Shown here: positions 47,189 through 60,054 of the stretch, one piece after another
Layout: every line of letters begins with the position of its first letter
Numbering within the stretch: the first letter of the stretch is position 1
Assembly (NCBI GenBank): GCA_001414345.1
Contig: LLCB01000242.1
Location: 27,990-91,989 of the forward strand
Length of the DNA: 64,000 bases
From: Hymenoscyphus infarciens
Taxonomy: Eukaryota; Ascomycota; Leotiomycetes; Helotiales; Helotiaceae
Direction: 5' to 3'
Translations under genes and position numbers: made by a program
The notes under the pieces: model-generated
Told to the model about the DNA's origin: nothing
The model's input: only the letters and a program-made list of their open reading frames with translations
Database searches by the model: none

Positions 47189-50100
47189 CTACTCATCATC
47201 TACCAATCGTCCCGCGTCCCACGCCTTCTTAGCCGCTTTTTGTAACGACTCAAAGTCCCCACTTGTCTCACACATCCCCCTAAACACCGCCCCCGTACCC
47301 TCCTTCTTAAGAAGTTCATGTGGATGTCCAAACTCAACCACATGTCCTTTGTCGAGGACTAAAACTTTGTCATAGTCAACAATCGTCTGCAGCCGATGAG
47401 CGATCGTGATAATAGTGCTCGTCAACTCCCTAATAGTCTCCTGGATCTTAGAATCCGTGTTATAGTCGATGGAGGCAGTAGCCTCGTCCATCATCAAAAC
47501 CTTGGGGTTTTTGAGGAGCGCGCGGGCGAGACAGAGGAGTTGTCGCTGGCCTTGGGAGAGGTTGTTGCCGGATTCTGTAATGGGGGAGGAGAGGTTGAGG
47601 AAAACATTCTTATTAGTAGCAAATGTCGAATTTCCTGTGGGCGTATCAGGTGCGGTGATGCTAGGTGGTGATGTGGCGATCGGAGTAGAAGGTGTGGTTG
47701 TAGATGTCGGAACACCAATCAATTGAACCCTCCTCAGCGCCGTGAAGATGTCTTCATCGGTAAAGAGTTCAAAGGGATCGAGGTTAGTGCGGATAGTACC
47801 CGTGAAAAGCGTAGGATCTTGGGGAACGATAGTGATGGATTCCCGAAGATCTTGAAGACCAATCAGTCCAATATCCACGCCATCAATCAAAATCTTGCCC
47901 TCTTCCGCCTCAAGACCCCGGAAAAGTGCTAGTGCAAGAGAACTCTTTCCAGCACCGGTTCTTCCCACAATACCAACCTTCTCCAGGGGGTTGATCTTGA
48001 AGCTAACGTTGCTTAAAACAGGATCTAGATCAGACCTGTATCGTGTAGAGTAGTTAATGAACTCAACCGATCCCTCACTTGGCCAGTTCGCAGCTGGTCT
48101 CGTCTTCTCAATCACAGCCTCGGCCTCCTGTTCAACATCAAGATATTCCTTGATACGCTCGACTGAATTCATATTCTGCTCATTGACAGCATACAAACGC
48201 ACAAGCCATAGGACATTTTCCGTGAAGCCCAAAGCGTAACTCAAGGACAATCCAGCGGCACCAGCGTCAATCTTTCCGATGCTGAAAACCACAAAGGCAC
48301 CAGCGAAGAAAGCGACAAGGTCACCAATAACATCGATGCGGAATGCAAGCCATCTATTTGCGGCCCATAGATAAATAAATGGACGACTGTGGTTGTTGAT
48401 CCTGGACATATTGTCGCGAATAAATCTCCTCTCGTCTCCATAAGCGCGGATAGTTGTGATGCCATTAAGTGTTTCGCCAAATTGCTGGAACAAGGGACTT
48501 CGCCCAACCGATTCTAGTCTCTTTAGATCTCTTGATGATCTTAGATAAAATTTTCCAACCGCAAAGTACATCAGACTGATGAAGAAACCGGCGATGAGAA
48601 AACCTGGTGTGATGGCTGTGATTATACCAATGGTGACAATGATTGCAAGCGCACAAGACATGACACCAATAGCTATAGGAGCTACTTCTTGGTCCACAGC
48701 CTCAATATCTTTGCTGAAGCGATTCATCAACTGCCCTAGAGGGGTGGCGTCGAAGAACTTGAATTTCGCACGCGTGACAGATTGCATCAAGCGTTTATGG
48801 ATTTGCCAACTAGCAGTTAAAGAACCGAAGAACAACCAGAAGTCTCTGAATAGAGCGACCAGCATGCAAGCAACTCCAATCATGGCATATACTGTTAGGT
48901 AGTAGCTGACGTCCACGGATGGAGCTACCTTGGCCAATAGAGAGGTCTGATTCGGATCAAAGTAAGGTTGGAATTGAGCCACTCGTGAGGAAGTCACCTT
49001 GACAGTTGCAATGGTATTGCCAACGAAGGTGGACGGTGACAGGCTGTGGTGTGTTTTGAGAGTCTCTTGGACATCATATTGATTGGCCCATTCCCTGATC
49101 CAGATATTGGCTGCTAGGGTACCAATCTGTTGGACGCCGAAAACTAGTACGGCGAGAGCCCAAAACCACCTGTGAAGAATTAGTATGGAGTCAACAGAAA
49201 ATGACAACAAATCCGAATACATACCATGGTCCCATGGATTGCAGATAGAGCGCGAGAACAGCCCATTTAACACCGCCTTCAGCCTTGGTCTCTTCCATAG
49301 CATCCTTCTTGGCAACACTTTGAACCTTTTGAAGCTTGTTGATCTCTTCGCTAGGACTGGAACCATCGATGAGGGTGTCTCCACTTTCATCCCCAACACT
49401 TGATGGCACACGAGATGGTATCCGAGAGGCAACTGCTGATACGGGCCGTGACTTGTTGACATCATCTCCGAGTTTTCCAGAAGCTATAACGTCTTCGGAT
49501 GCACCTTGAATGAGAATCTTGCCATTGTCCATATACACAATGTATCGAGATTGAGGAACGCACAGAGCTAGATTGTGAGTTACCAATATGCAGGTACGGT
49601 TTTGCATGAGTGGTCCTCGAATACAGTTGTCGAAAATCCATTTTGCAGTATGCGAGTCCACAGCGCTGAGACAATCGTCGAGAAGTAGGTGTCGAGAGTT
49701 TGAGTAGAGTGCTCTGGCAAGCGAGATTCGTTGTTTCTGACCTCCAGAAAGAGTTACACCCTTTTCTCCAACAAGAGTCTTGTCACCGGCATCTAGGATC
49801 TCCAAATCACGCTCCAAGGCGCATGCAACAATAACATCTTTGTATCGCTTCTCGTCGAAGTGTGCAGCAAACAGAATATTCTCCTTGATATCGGCATTGA
49901 CCAACCAGGCTTGTTGAGCGCAGTAGGCGACACTTTCGGTTAGCGTTGTCTCGGGGTCTATTGGGATGTCCTCACGGCTTTGGCCGCCACCAGGCAGAGA
50001 CACCTTGCCATTGATGCAGGTCATTTCACCCATGAGCGCCATTAGGAGAGAGGTTTTTCCAGATCCAGTTGGTCCGGCAATGATGTTCAATTGACCAACG

Positions 50101-52339
50101 CGGAACTTGATATTCAAGTTCATTAGGCGGAAAGCTTCTGAAATATCCTCACCAGAAGTCTCCTTACCACCCCAGGAAAAGGTAGCGTTTTCGAAACCAA
50201 TCATTGGGTTGCCATCTGCATCAAGGGAATTATGATTCAATTGTTCATACTTTTCAGTCTCCTCCTCGTTCAAGAATTCTTCTACACGGTCTACAGAGAC
50301 TTTGGACTCTAGTACATGTGCAATCATGTCGCCCAATTGGTCAAGAGGAACACGGAGAATGCTGAACAGCGAGATGGCTGTGAAAGCAATTGACGGATAC
50401 AGCGGCTTCTTCTCAATTGTTGTGTAGGTAAGGAAAGAAAAGAAGGTGATGACAACTGGGACGGTATTCCATACAGCTACTGCGAATGCCCAAAGAATGT
50501 ACTTGCTCCTGAGAGCTTTGAGTTCGATAGCACGCTTGTCGTTGACGATTGTACTGAAACGATGCTCCCATGCGAAGTACTTGATGATTCTTATGTTTTG
50601 GAGGACCTCATTGGTGATATGGATACGCTTGTCGGTTGCTGCCATAATCTTCTTTTGGAAGGCCCCGAAACCTCTTGCAAAGGCAATGTTGACAGGCAGT
50701 AAAATTGCCATGACCACAAGACCGGGAATACTGCTAAGGCCAAGAATTCGGTACAAGAGGTAGATGGCAACTATCAGCTGAGTTGGTGCTGCTGCAAGTA
50801 AGAAATGGAGGTATGCCGTAATCTCACTGACTTTGAACGAATCAACAGACATGAGATTGATGATCGTTCCCACATTGACTTGCTCGTCGGATATTTTGCT
50901 TGCTGCGGGCTCATCGAGGGTAGAATCGGCGCCGGTGTTTTTCGAGTCTTCCTTTTTCTTTCCACCGAATATTCTCTTGAAGAATCCAACCTTCTCAGCA
51001 TCAAGTTTGTCTTTCTTATCTCCAAGTACTGTTTCACCCCCAGAAGCGGCTTTTCGTCGCAGGGACTTGGCATAGATTTCTCCAACCATGATTGCGCGCA
51101 ATCTAATATTGATTTTCCGGCCAATCCATAAAGCTTGCTGATCTGCCAAAGAACGCAAAATATCAGAAAAGGAAAGGAGAATAACGTAAAGCCAGATGAC
51201 ATTTCGGGGCGTGGTCTCGGGGTCCTCGATATATTCTAAAATTGCCTTTAACAATAGTGTTGGCGCGAAAGTAAATAAGCCCGAGAAACATGCATAAGCG
51301 CATTGCACGATAAGACTTCCCTTGAAGTAGCTTGCAAGATGCCAGGTGAGCGCGCTCGTTTTCCGTAATTGACGATAATCGGCTAGAACTGCAGCTGCTT
51401 TATCTCTGGGTAAGAGGTTCCACACGTCAGGCAACTCGAACGTTTTCTTGTAACCTTTCCACACGATAGGGTCGACCCATGAGAACGTGGCAATGGAAAA
51501 TAGACTCGCTAGGGGTTCCCGCGATGGTTCGATGTCTTGCTCCCATTCTAGGATGACTACCTTGTTCCCTTTCCTGGAAGTAATGGCAATCCCAAATACA
51601 AGTGTCGTCAGAGAAAATTCAGCAACAATCAGAGCTCGTGCTATGTTGGATCGAGGATGGATGAGCACTGATCGGAACATGACGAGGGAAAAGATCCAGA
51701 GGGCGGTATACAATGCCGCGGTGTGATTCCATACCCCCGGGATTCTCCATCTGGTGGCAGACAACAAAAGTCTGAAGCTTGCCAGAACTAGTATATATGC
51801 CCAAGTTGCGATACCAGCAATTGTTGCTAGCGTGCCTTTGGAGCCATATGCGCGTGAGACAAATGCTACTACATTGATTGTGAGCAGAGCAATTATTGCT
51901 AGCAGCTCCACCACTAAGATAGTATATTGCCCCCGAGGGCTGTCAATCGCGGCGACGGAGCCGTGTGTTGTCGACTTTGCCAATGCCAATCGACCTCCAT
52001 TCATGGTCAGCGCCTCATCATCGTCCTCGACCGCGTCTTCTGGCGTCGTTCCATTTGTATGACCGTTCGCGTGCCCATTTTGATATCCCGCGTCTCCGTT
52101 CACCGGAGGGTTATAACTGGCTTTCCGTTTTAACTTGACTTTGCGGGATATAGTTTGCGATAAGAGGATGAGGGAGGAGATAACAATGGCTATTAACGGG
52201 AAAAGAACTTTGAGAAAACTGGGTGAAGGTTAGTTGATTGTGGGTATCCAAACAACATTCCATGGGGAACTTACTCTCTCTGGACGCAATTCGATACATC
52301 GTCGACTTGCCATACCGGCCCCTCGCATTGTCCCAGCAT
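47189..52339 (-). CDS. ABC transporter, ABCC (MRP/Ybt1-like) full-length
   Basis: Exons 52339..52275, 52218..49225 and 49169..47189 make 1679 residues. The conserved start MLGQCEGPVWQVDDVSNCVQ lies in the first exon and decides the ATG. An N-terminal membrane domain (TMD0, about residues 22-260) precedes two TMD-NBD halves. NBD1: Walker A GPTGSGKTS at about 737, signature LSGGQKQR, Walker B LLLDDCLSAVD with Asp for the catalytic Glu, as usual in ABCC. NBD2: Walker A GRTGAGKSS at about 1422, signature NLSQGQRQ, Walker B VLMMDEATASID. A Pro/Thr/Ser-rich insert lies before the NBD2 signature, as in Ybt1-like proteins. A poly-charged loop with KKDKLDAEK is in the first half. ABCC pumps in fungi export or move into the vacuole conjugates, bile-acid-like compounds and drugs; the substrate here is not known. 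A Glu/Asp-rich frame in exon 1 (ATG at 52513) is upstream untranslated sequence. Confidence 0.93.
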
Positions 52340-54803
52340 GATTTGTGGTTGTAAGAATGGTGGGAGAGGAAATTCGGTGGGATGGAAATGGCGGGCGAGG
52401 GAAAACAAAACGACCGGGGGAGGCGAATCAGTAAGGCGGAATGATTTTCTTATATTGCTAGAATCCTCGTCTTCGTCTTCGTCGTCGTCTTCGTCTTCGT
52501 CGCCTCGGGGCAAGTTACCCCAGGTTAATTTTGCATACTGTTAGACATTGCTGTTGCGATAGGAATTTTTAGTTTTAGTCGGACGGGAGTGAAGAGAAGA
52601 GAGAGTCCAGTCGGGTTATTGTTAGTGCAAGTGAAGGAAGTGAAGAGATGTCATCCCCACCACCCACCCCACTCTATCAGAGACTCGCCGGGATCCCACT
52701 AAGTAGAGAACACCAGAACACCAGAACACCAGCGAACACAGAACACGGGGAGAATCCTTGCCGTTGGAGATGGAGATGGAGATGACTGTTGCGCCTTATT
52801 GGCAAAGACGTCTACCGTCTACCGTCTACCGTTGCACTTTGACTGCTGCATGCAGTCGCTCTCCCGATGCCGGTGCATTTTGACCCTCATGTATTTTCTG
52901 GCTGCCGTAGAGACTGCAGGGTCGGGTCTCGTCTCCCTCACGCAACTCAACTCGGAACTCTCCACGCTCTCTTCACCTTTTCATCATTTCCCCTCAACTC
53001 GATCGCAGTTGACGACAACCTTCCTCAGCACCTCAAACATTCTCGTTTCCATGTCACTATTCCCATGGGAGGAGATGGCAGTTGACGAGCAGCCACCCTT
53101 CCGTGTCTCATTGGTGGTTCACAAAGATGGCATGGCAAAACCCCGAATTCTCTGTCCCACGAGCCTCCAACTGCTTCTACACCTTGCGACGCCTCTCGCC
53201 ATTCTTATTGGAGAATCCCTTCTAATTCATAGGCAACGGTTGCGAATTAGTACCCCGCACCGTTGGATTGTGAAGATTAATTCATCTGTTATGGCTTCTA
53301 CCCAGGTTCAAGTGGCTGGCGGTGGTGTAATGGCAAAACCTTTTTCTTGATTCACACCGGGAATACCTTCTTCGCTTCGGCTTTGTGTAGGGAAATCGGA
53401 ATTCAGACTCCATCGCATGTGAGAGCGTGTTGCATTTCCTTCTGAAGAACATACTTAGGTATGCTTTCTGGGGGACTCCTTGTCAGAAAGGTTCCATGAA
53501 CCCTCACTGTCAAACGAAGAACATGCGATTTGTTATGACTACTAGAGAGACATGACGAGTACCTTCTTGATTCTTGATTTCAACGATATCAGAATCGTCT
53601 CTGGTTTGTTGACATACAAGATTCTGTACTCAACGGGCTGGCTTGGAAGCATTCTCGAGTGGATCGGGTGTTCCGCTTCGCTTCCAATTGGCTTTGCTGT
53701 TGGATTTTAATTCTTACGCTGTATGCATGCTATAGAGTTTATTTGCCATTGATTTCGTAATGGTTTGAAAGTACTGCAAGTATTGGCAAGGGAAAATTGT
53801 GCGTTGTTAAGTGTTGCATTTGCAGGAGAACTCCTAACATTTTTATTTAGGAATCCCCTCTACTTAGAATTAGCAGATGTCAATTGATTCAGCAATTCAC
53901 TTCCGAGTACTGTAATGCCGAAGTACATACATCTCCACAATAGCATCCACCAAAACCATATGAGTTTGTAGCAGACCCGTCCAGATCAGCGCGTGTAATG
54001 CAATCAAGAGCCCCTCGTTGGTTATTTCCCTCCCTTCATCACAAGTTTGTGATACAATTAGATCACCAGACCAACTGCAGAAGCGTTCCTCTCTTGCACC
54101 GCATTGCAGTGTACCTAGGTAGTACTTTCTTTGCATCCCCATTTATTTTCGTTGCACCACACCGCTCTTGCTGCATTGCATTTGTTAGTTTGGGCTGAGT
54201 CACTGGGGTCACGATGGATTGTTCATCTAGTAAGCAGTGGAACTGAATGGCTCCGATCCGGGAGGCTGGGATGTAACGGGCGGATGATAGGTATGATGAT
54301 AAGTGGTTATCTGCATGAGAGGTGCAGATGTGGTTTGAAGATACCGATTGGACAATTGCGAACGAGTGTGGAAAGAGACGAATTCAAGGGTGGGCGAGAG
54401 TTGGCTTCGTTTTGATAGGATGGGATTTTGAAGAATAGTGAGCCGGGAAAAAGCTCTGTAATAAGTGAATTGCCAACATACGTCGTTTGCAAGAAGCTAT
54501 AGTGAATTATCACTCTATCTTTAGTCAATTTATGAGTGAATAAAAATATGGGGCTATTCAGCCTCGTTAAGTAAAATTTAAGCTTATCTTCTTGGAGCTC
54601 AAATACAGCCTCGGGACCCCACCCGATCCTTGAACTTGAAGCTCTCAACTCGAGCTGGCGCAATTAACCTCAACAACTCAACTACCCACATATCAACACA
54701 ATCGCAGGACTCGCAAAGCTATCGTGCTAATCGCCACAATTTCGATATCTCTAGCCATCCCCATTCATCGCATACCGTCTGCTCGAGAAACAGCTCCTCC
54801 ACC
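52340..54803. other. 2.5-kb divergent intergenic region
   Basis: It contains the promoter of the ABC transporter with a (CTTCGT)n/(TCG)n tract at about 52468-52502, a 12-bp CAGAACACCA repeat near 52710 and the promoter of MED6. A 183-residue frame at 52799..53350 has no family feature and is not called. No RNA gene was recognised. Confidence 0.5.
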
Positions 54804-55842
54804 ATGGCAGCCCAAGATCCCCCTCTCGATGAAATGCAATGGCGCTCACCAGATACCGCCCAAAGCATGCAAGGAATCCACTCAAACTCAGTCCTCTTCT
54901 ACTTTGCAGCCTCTCCATACTTCGATCGTACGTCCAACAATGCAGTTCTCTTCCAACAAGCTCTCAGTAACGCCAGCATGTTCCCTTTCATCCAGACGCG
55001 CGAAGCTTTTGAAGGGCGACTGAAAACCATGGGAGGACTGGAATTCATTGTCGCCCAAGAACCTGCGGATGCGATGAATGGTACAGGGGTGTGGGTTATA
55101 CGGAAACAGACTAGGAAAAAGAGACAAAACATGGAGGATGAAATTACAGTGCATTCGACCTATTTTGTGGTGGGGGAGAATGTATATATGGCTCCTGCTG
55201 TGGCGGATGTTCTTGCTAGTCGGACGGTATGTTGATTTTGCCGCATTTCGATTTGGGGCTGAGCTAACATGAACTGAATAGCTTTCGATCCTCACATCCC
55301 TCAATAAATTCTACTCGAAAGCCCAAACCCTACCCAATTTCACGCCCGCGATAGGAACATCCTACATCCCCCCTTCCACCTCCCGAACCACCGCAGCACA
55401 ATCCCAACTCGGCCAAACAAGCAAAGAAAATACCCCCCTCCCAAATTCCAATTCTACTTCCGATTCCCAAAACACCAAGAAATCCGGTCTTCCCTCTACC
55501 CACAACAGCGCATATCTCCTCAACGAAACCATCCGCACAACCATGGCCTACGAGAACGACTACATGGATGAGAACCCCATTACAGGCGAGCCAGGGGCTT
55601 TCCACTTCTCCAACTCGGGACGAATAGAGAAGGATAAAAGTAAATTGGTGGTGCCGGAGGTTGGGAAACCCCTGAGTTCTGCGGGGACGAGTAAGGTTGG
55701 TACGCCTGCGCCGCTGGCGTTGAAGACGGATGTTGAGCCTGTGAAGACGAAGAAGGGGGAGAAGACGCCGACGAAGAGTCCGGGGAGTGCCAAGTTGAAG
55801 AGGAAGAAGAGTAAGGTTGGGCCTATAAGTCCCACGACTTGA
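54804..55842 (+). CDS. MED6: Mediator complex subunit 6
   Basis: Exons 54804..55226 and 55282..55842 make 327 residues. The MED6 domain fills the first ~140 residues: DEMQWRSPDTAQSMQGIHSN, VLFYFAASPYFDRTSNN, FEGRLKTMGGLEFIV, GVWVIRKQTR and a TYFVVGENVYMAP core. MED6 sits in the Mediator head and links regulators to RNA polymerase II. The C-terminal half is Ser/Thr/Lys-rich and probably disordered, ending in a basic stretch (KLKRKKSKVG). The 54-nt-class intron follows DVLASRT and has a CTAACATGAACTGAATAG acceptor region. The ATG was chosen because the domain starts right after it; upstream in-frame ATG at 54630 would add 58 unconserved residues. Confidence 0.93.
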
Positions 55843-56118
55843 GAAAAGAAGGAGGGGAGATGCAGATGTATTATTTGGCGTTATGGGAAAGGAATATACC
55901 CTTGAGATATTGTGGATAAAGCGGGTTAATGGCATTTAGGGATCAGATTAGTAATAGAAAATCTTCTTCTCTTATGGATACCTTCGAAGTTCCGATTCTG
56001 ATATTTACCTCTTTCCTTCTATATACCTCACCCCTTCGCCCCAACCCACAAGGCTACAGAATATATACAACTAGAAAACCTCAAAATTCACAGCCCCCTC
56101 CTCCGTATCAAGCAACGT

Positions 56119-57634
56119 CTACTCAGAAACCTTAACAACAACCTTCCCAAAATGTCCACCCCCAAACAAATACTGCAGTCCCTCCCTTGCCTCCTTAAAA
56201 CCAAACACCCGATCCACAACAGGTCTCACACCCTTCTCACTCACAAACCCAACCATCTCCTCAAATCTCTCCTTTAGCCTATTTAATATCCCCTTCAACG
56301 TTATATTCTGCGATAATGTAAGAACATTTGTATTCAAACGATCCCCGGGAACGTCTTCCTTCCCTACCTTGAGAGATAGCCGATATAATTTATTAACCTG
56401 CCGAATTCTATATATGTAAAGGACTTGCGGAGTGGAGTATACGGGCCCTGCTATTTTCAAAGATTATGTCGGCGCTGCGTAAGGAGGTTGACTTAAAGAG
56501 AGGACTTGGGTATCCTAGTAGCGTGTTGTGCGGTCGTTTATCAAGTGTGCTGCACCCGAGGGCTTTTGCGCGGTGGAGTTTGGTGGAGGACGAGGAGGTG
56601 ATGATGATGATGATGACTTTTGCAAAGGAAGCGGGTTCGTCAAAGTTTCACAGGCCCACGAAGTGAAGTGGTGGTAGGAAGGGGCGGGTATAGAAAGGGA
56701 AGGGAGGGAAGGAGTATGGAATCTAACCTAAGGCAACCTACCTTCAGCACCAGCAGCCTGGGCCAGAACTAACCCCATCATCGCCACGCCTCCAGTGCCC
56801 TGGATTTAAACCTTCTCCCCTCCCCACCCCACCTGCCCAATTCCCTGCACCCATTGAGCGCCATCCAAGCCGTCACGCCAGCGATGGGTAACGTGCAGGC
56901 CTCTTCATCCGTTAGATACGCGGGCTTTCTCACTAGTCCGTAGGCGGCGACGCGGTATTCTTGGAGACAGCCTTGTAATGGGAGGCCGAGGCTGGATTTC
57001 ATATCCGCTGCTGCGACGATCTGTCCGCGTTGATGGGTTTGCTTGAATATTGAGAGGACCTTGTTGCCGCGCGCGAAGAGGGGGGAGTTGGAGATGAGGA
57101 TTGTACCGCTGATGTTGGAGCAGGGGGTTATAGCGGGAGGGGAGGAGTCGGTTGTTGGGTGGTGGTTGGAGAGGCCTATGCCTGTGGTGGGGGTTGGAGT
57201 TGCGAGAGGTGAGAGGTGCGAGAGGTGAGAGTTGCGAGAGGTGAGAGTTACAGGAGGTGAGAGCTACGAGAGGTGAGAGTTAGTAAGACAAGAGGTGAGA
57301 GTTGCGAGAGGTGAGAGTTAGTAAGACAAGAGGTGAGAGCTGCGAGAGGTGAGAGTTGCGAGAGGTGAGAGTTAGTAAGAAGTGAGAGTTGCAGGAGGTG
57401 AGAGTTGCGAGAGGTGAGAGTTGCAAGAAGAAGTTTTTAGAAATTTGGAAAACGGTTCCCTGGGGAGAATGGGTACTGACAGACTTCTGTGTCGCGGTAG
57501 TTTAGAGAGACGGTGTTTATTTTCACTACGACTTCGTGTGGGCCGAGGACGGGGAGGGGACTGCTTGTTAGTTTGAGGTTTTCAAGCTTGTCTTGGGGGG
57601 AGACCCATTGTCTGTTTGTGGCTGGGAGGGACAT
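56119..57634 (-). pseudogene. Zinc-type alcohol dehydrogenase / quinone reductase (MDR) pseudogene
   Basis: Blocks in order on the minus strand: MSLPATNRQWVSPQDKLENL, then LGPHEVVVKINTVSLNYRD, PCSNISGTILISN, GCLQEYRVAAYGLVRKPAYL, TDEEACTLPIAGVTAWMALN, IQGTGGVAMMGLVLAQAAGAE, TSSSSTKLHRAKALGAAHLI, ITLKGI and GHFGKVVVKVSE at the end. These are the MDR fold with its Rossmann GTGGVA loop. The gene is broken: a frameshift in the G-run near 56825 plus TAA just before IQGTGG, and TAG or other stops in the later part, e.g. after NDRTTRY. Long insert-like stretches separate the blocks. The family oxidises alcohols or reduces quinones with NADP(H). The first intron is filled by a minisatellite (listed separately). 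Confidence 0.8.
57200..57425 (-). repeat. GAGAGGTGAGAGTTGC minisatellite
   Basis: About fourteen imperfect units of ~16 bp, with a second unit class containing AGTAAGACAAG, giving a higher-order pattern. The repeat falls between the first two coding blocks of the alcohol dehydrogenase relic, i.e. in its first intron. Confidence 0.9.
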
Positions 57635-58087
57635 GTTGAGATTATGGTAGGTGAGGGACGGGTTGAGAGAATGTACAGAGTGAAAATTGAGATCTGAGAA
57701 GGATTGGAATTGGGAAGGGAAGAAAGGGGAATGAGAAAAGAAAGGATGGGGAAGTCAAAGATGGATTTGGATATGGATATGGATAGCTAAAGTAAGTAAA
57801 GAAATGTTTACCCCACCATGGCTTTCAATCTCGTTTTTTCGGCACGATAAGAAGTGGGGGATTAGAAAACTTGACTCGAGTTCGCCACGGCGAAAGAAAT
57901 ACATGGCTAAGTAGTATGTATAAAGAATCATGTGATATTCTAATTCCATTTCCTCTTAAAGAGAGAGAGAGAGAGATAAATCTCAGAACCAGTTACTAGT
58001 CTCTCGCTTATGTTGAAAGTGAAGCTGAGCTGTAGAAAAGGGGGGTGGGTCCCTCACTAACGCCACCTACAAATCCCAAAGACAAAT
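57635..58087. other. Short intergenic region
   Basis: Promoter side of the alcohol dehydrogenase relic and 3' side of the adenosine deaminase gene. It has a GA dinucleotide tract (57959-57975) and GGATAT repeats (57765-57785). Nothing else was seen. Confidence 0.5.
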
Positions 58088-60054
58088 CTACTTTGAAAAC
58101 TCATCAATAACCCATGAACAGAAAGACTCCCACTCAATTTTCCACTCTCTCATTCGTTGACCCCGGATTCCTGCTCCCTTATCACCGTCTTCGATACCCT
58201 TTTGCCATGCTTCATCACTTTCATCCGTGAAAGCCGCCCATCGAATACTATTCTCCGCGAGTGCTCCCTAAACAACCAGTCAGTAAACCCTCATCACCCC
58301 ATAACTTCTTCACCATCAACTTACCAACCCCTCAACCCCCAAGTCTTCCCATCCTTGCACCGCCTGCCAGAAATCATAACTCAACCCACTGGTTCCCTGT
58401 CCCAGCATCGCCGGATCATCATTACTCAAACTCGCCTTGACGCCCCTACTAATCAGCGCCGGAAGTGGATGGGACATAATGCTCGCCGTGTAACGTAAAA
58501 CCTCGTTACTAATGGGGCAGCTTTCGACAAGAACGTTTCGAGACTTGACTTGGTCGATTAAGAGTGGGTGTTTGTAGAGCGAGAATGCGTGGCCGAGACG
58601 GCGGGAACCGAGGAGGATTGCGGTGTAGAGGTTTTGATCTGTGGTTGTGCCGGTGCCTACACATTCGCCGGCGTGCAAGAAGAAGGGGATTGTGAGGTTT
58701 TGCGAGACGCATTGGGATTGGAAGTAGAGGATCTCGGGCGTGAGAGAGGCGAGGGTTCGACCTGCGTCTTCGTGACCTACGAGGTCATAGCCTGCTATCA
58801 GGTTGGGGTAGACTTTTTTAAGGCGAAGACAGAGGTTCATGTCTGTTGGAGGGTTAGCAGGTTAGACTGATTGAGAATGGGAAAATCTTCAAGTTAGAAC
58901 TCAAACTTCTTCCCATTACAGAGCCAAGTAGAAAATTCACATACCTTCAAGTACCTTCTCCGTATCCCAAATCCGAATACTACTCCAAATCATCCTCGCA
59001 CCCCAGAATCCCGGATTCTTCTCCTTGAAACCCTCAATCTCCTCTTCCAAAACCCGTAATAACTCCCCCGCGTCCTTGTAAGGCTCCATCTCCTTCGTCG
59101 GATAAAAAGGCAAAAAAGGTGAACATCTAAATTCCACCCATCTCACTCCATCCTCCAGCAAAGTCGTGAAGAATTTCCGAATGTAAGAGCGAAGCATGGG
59201 TTCGTAATAGACCACCCCCGGGAGGATTGAGAAGGCGGAATTGAGTTTCTTCCATACGTCATCTACCCCTAGGTGTTGTTGGAGGGACTCGTATTGGGTT
59301 ATTGAACAGCGGTCTTTCATCCAGGAGATGAAGCCTTGACGGCCGTCGTTGGGGAATGTGGATGCTGCGGTGATGAGGGGGATGTATGAACCTGGGATGT
59401 AGTCGGGAGACCAGATGGATGGTTGATTCGAGAGATCGGAAGCGTTGGAGTATAAGAATTTTAGGGAAGCGGTATTTCGGAGTTCGTCGTTGGTCAATGG
59501 GGTGTCGGAAATAATACACATTCCCTCTGTCTCGACAGCTTCACCAAATACCCATTCTAGGTCTACCATTGCTCCTAGATGACAGTGGAGTAATGTTCCT
59601 TTTGGCATCTTTTGGACGATTTTCCAGAGTTTCGTGGTTTCAAGTGCGGGTTTGGCGATGTTGAACATCATTCCTGGGAACAACTCTTCTTGGTTGAGAG
59701 ATGAGGATGAATTGGTGGACCATGTTGATTGGAGCTCTTCCGTTCTGATCTTGGAGATGATTTCACTGGCTTTTTTGGCCGAGGGTGAGAGGGAGGCGCG
59801 GAATTGTGCGTCTGTGGATGTTAGAGGGATATTGGCATTGGGAGGGGGGTCTTGTATTGGGATGAGGGATACTTGCCACTTCTTTGAGATCTCTCCTTGG
59901 TCATCAATTCTTCGCGGGCCTTGACGAAGGTTTGAATTGAAGGGTGGGTGGTGTTTGCGACTCCATTTTCGAAGATCGGAGGGAGAGAGGCATGGGTTGG
60001 AGTATTTTCGCCCATTGTGATGGCGTCGATGGCGGTTTTGAGAGCCTGGTACAT
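58088..60054 (-). CDS. Adenosine deaminase, ADGF/CECR1-like
   Basis: Exons 60054..59877, 59811..58945, 58842..58325 and 58267..58088 make 580 residues. The metal and catalytic motifs are all present: HCH (His135, His137) in PKGTLLHCHLGAMVD, HAGE at about 405-408 with the proton-shuttle Glu, RRLGHA, and SNDDPAM for the second metal-site Asp. FPGMMFNIAK, WSPDYIPGSY and DLVGHEDAG are typical of the ADGF branch rather than classic ADA. The reaction is adenosine to inosine with Zn. No clear signal peptide is seen, so the fungal form is probably cytosolic. The first intron has a GC donor (G|GCAAGT) and TCCACAG acceptor; only this choice keeps the frame (QRS-DAQFRAS). The last exon (GALAENSIRWAAFTDESDE) completes the family's C-terminal helices. 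An internal ATG at 60015 is an alternative start. Confidence 0.93.

Noticed and set aside
52271..52513. Longer Asp/Glu-rich N-terminus for the ABC transporter (ATG at 52513)
   Set aside because: The acidic run comes from a (TCG/TTC)n microsatellite; the family's conserved start is the ATG at 52339.
52799..53350. 183-residue plus frame upstream of the ABC transporter
   Set aside because: No motif recognised and no splice partner. It starts in a repeated CTACCGT stretch. A lineage-specific gene cannot be ruled out.
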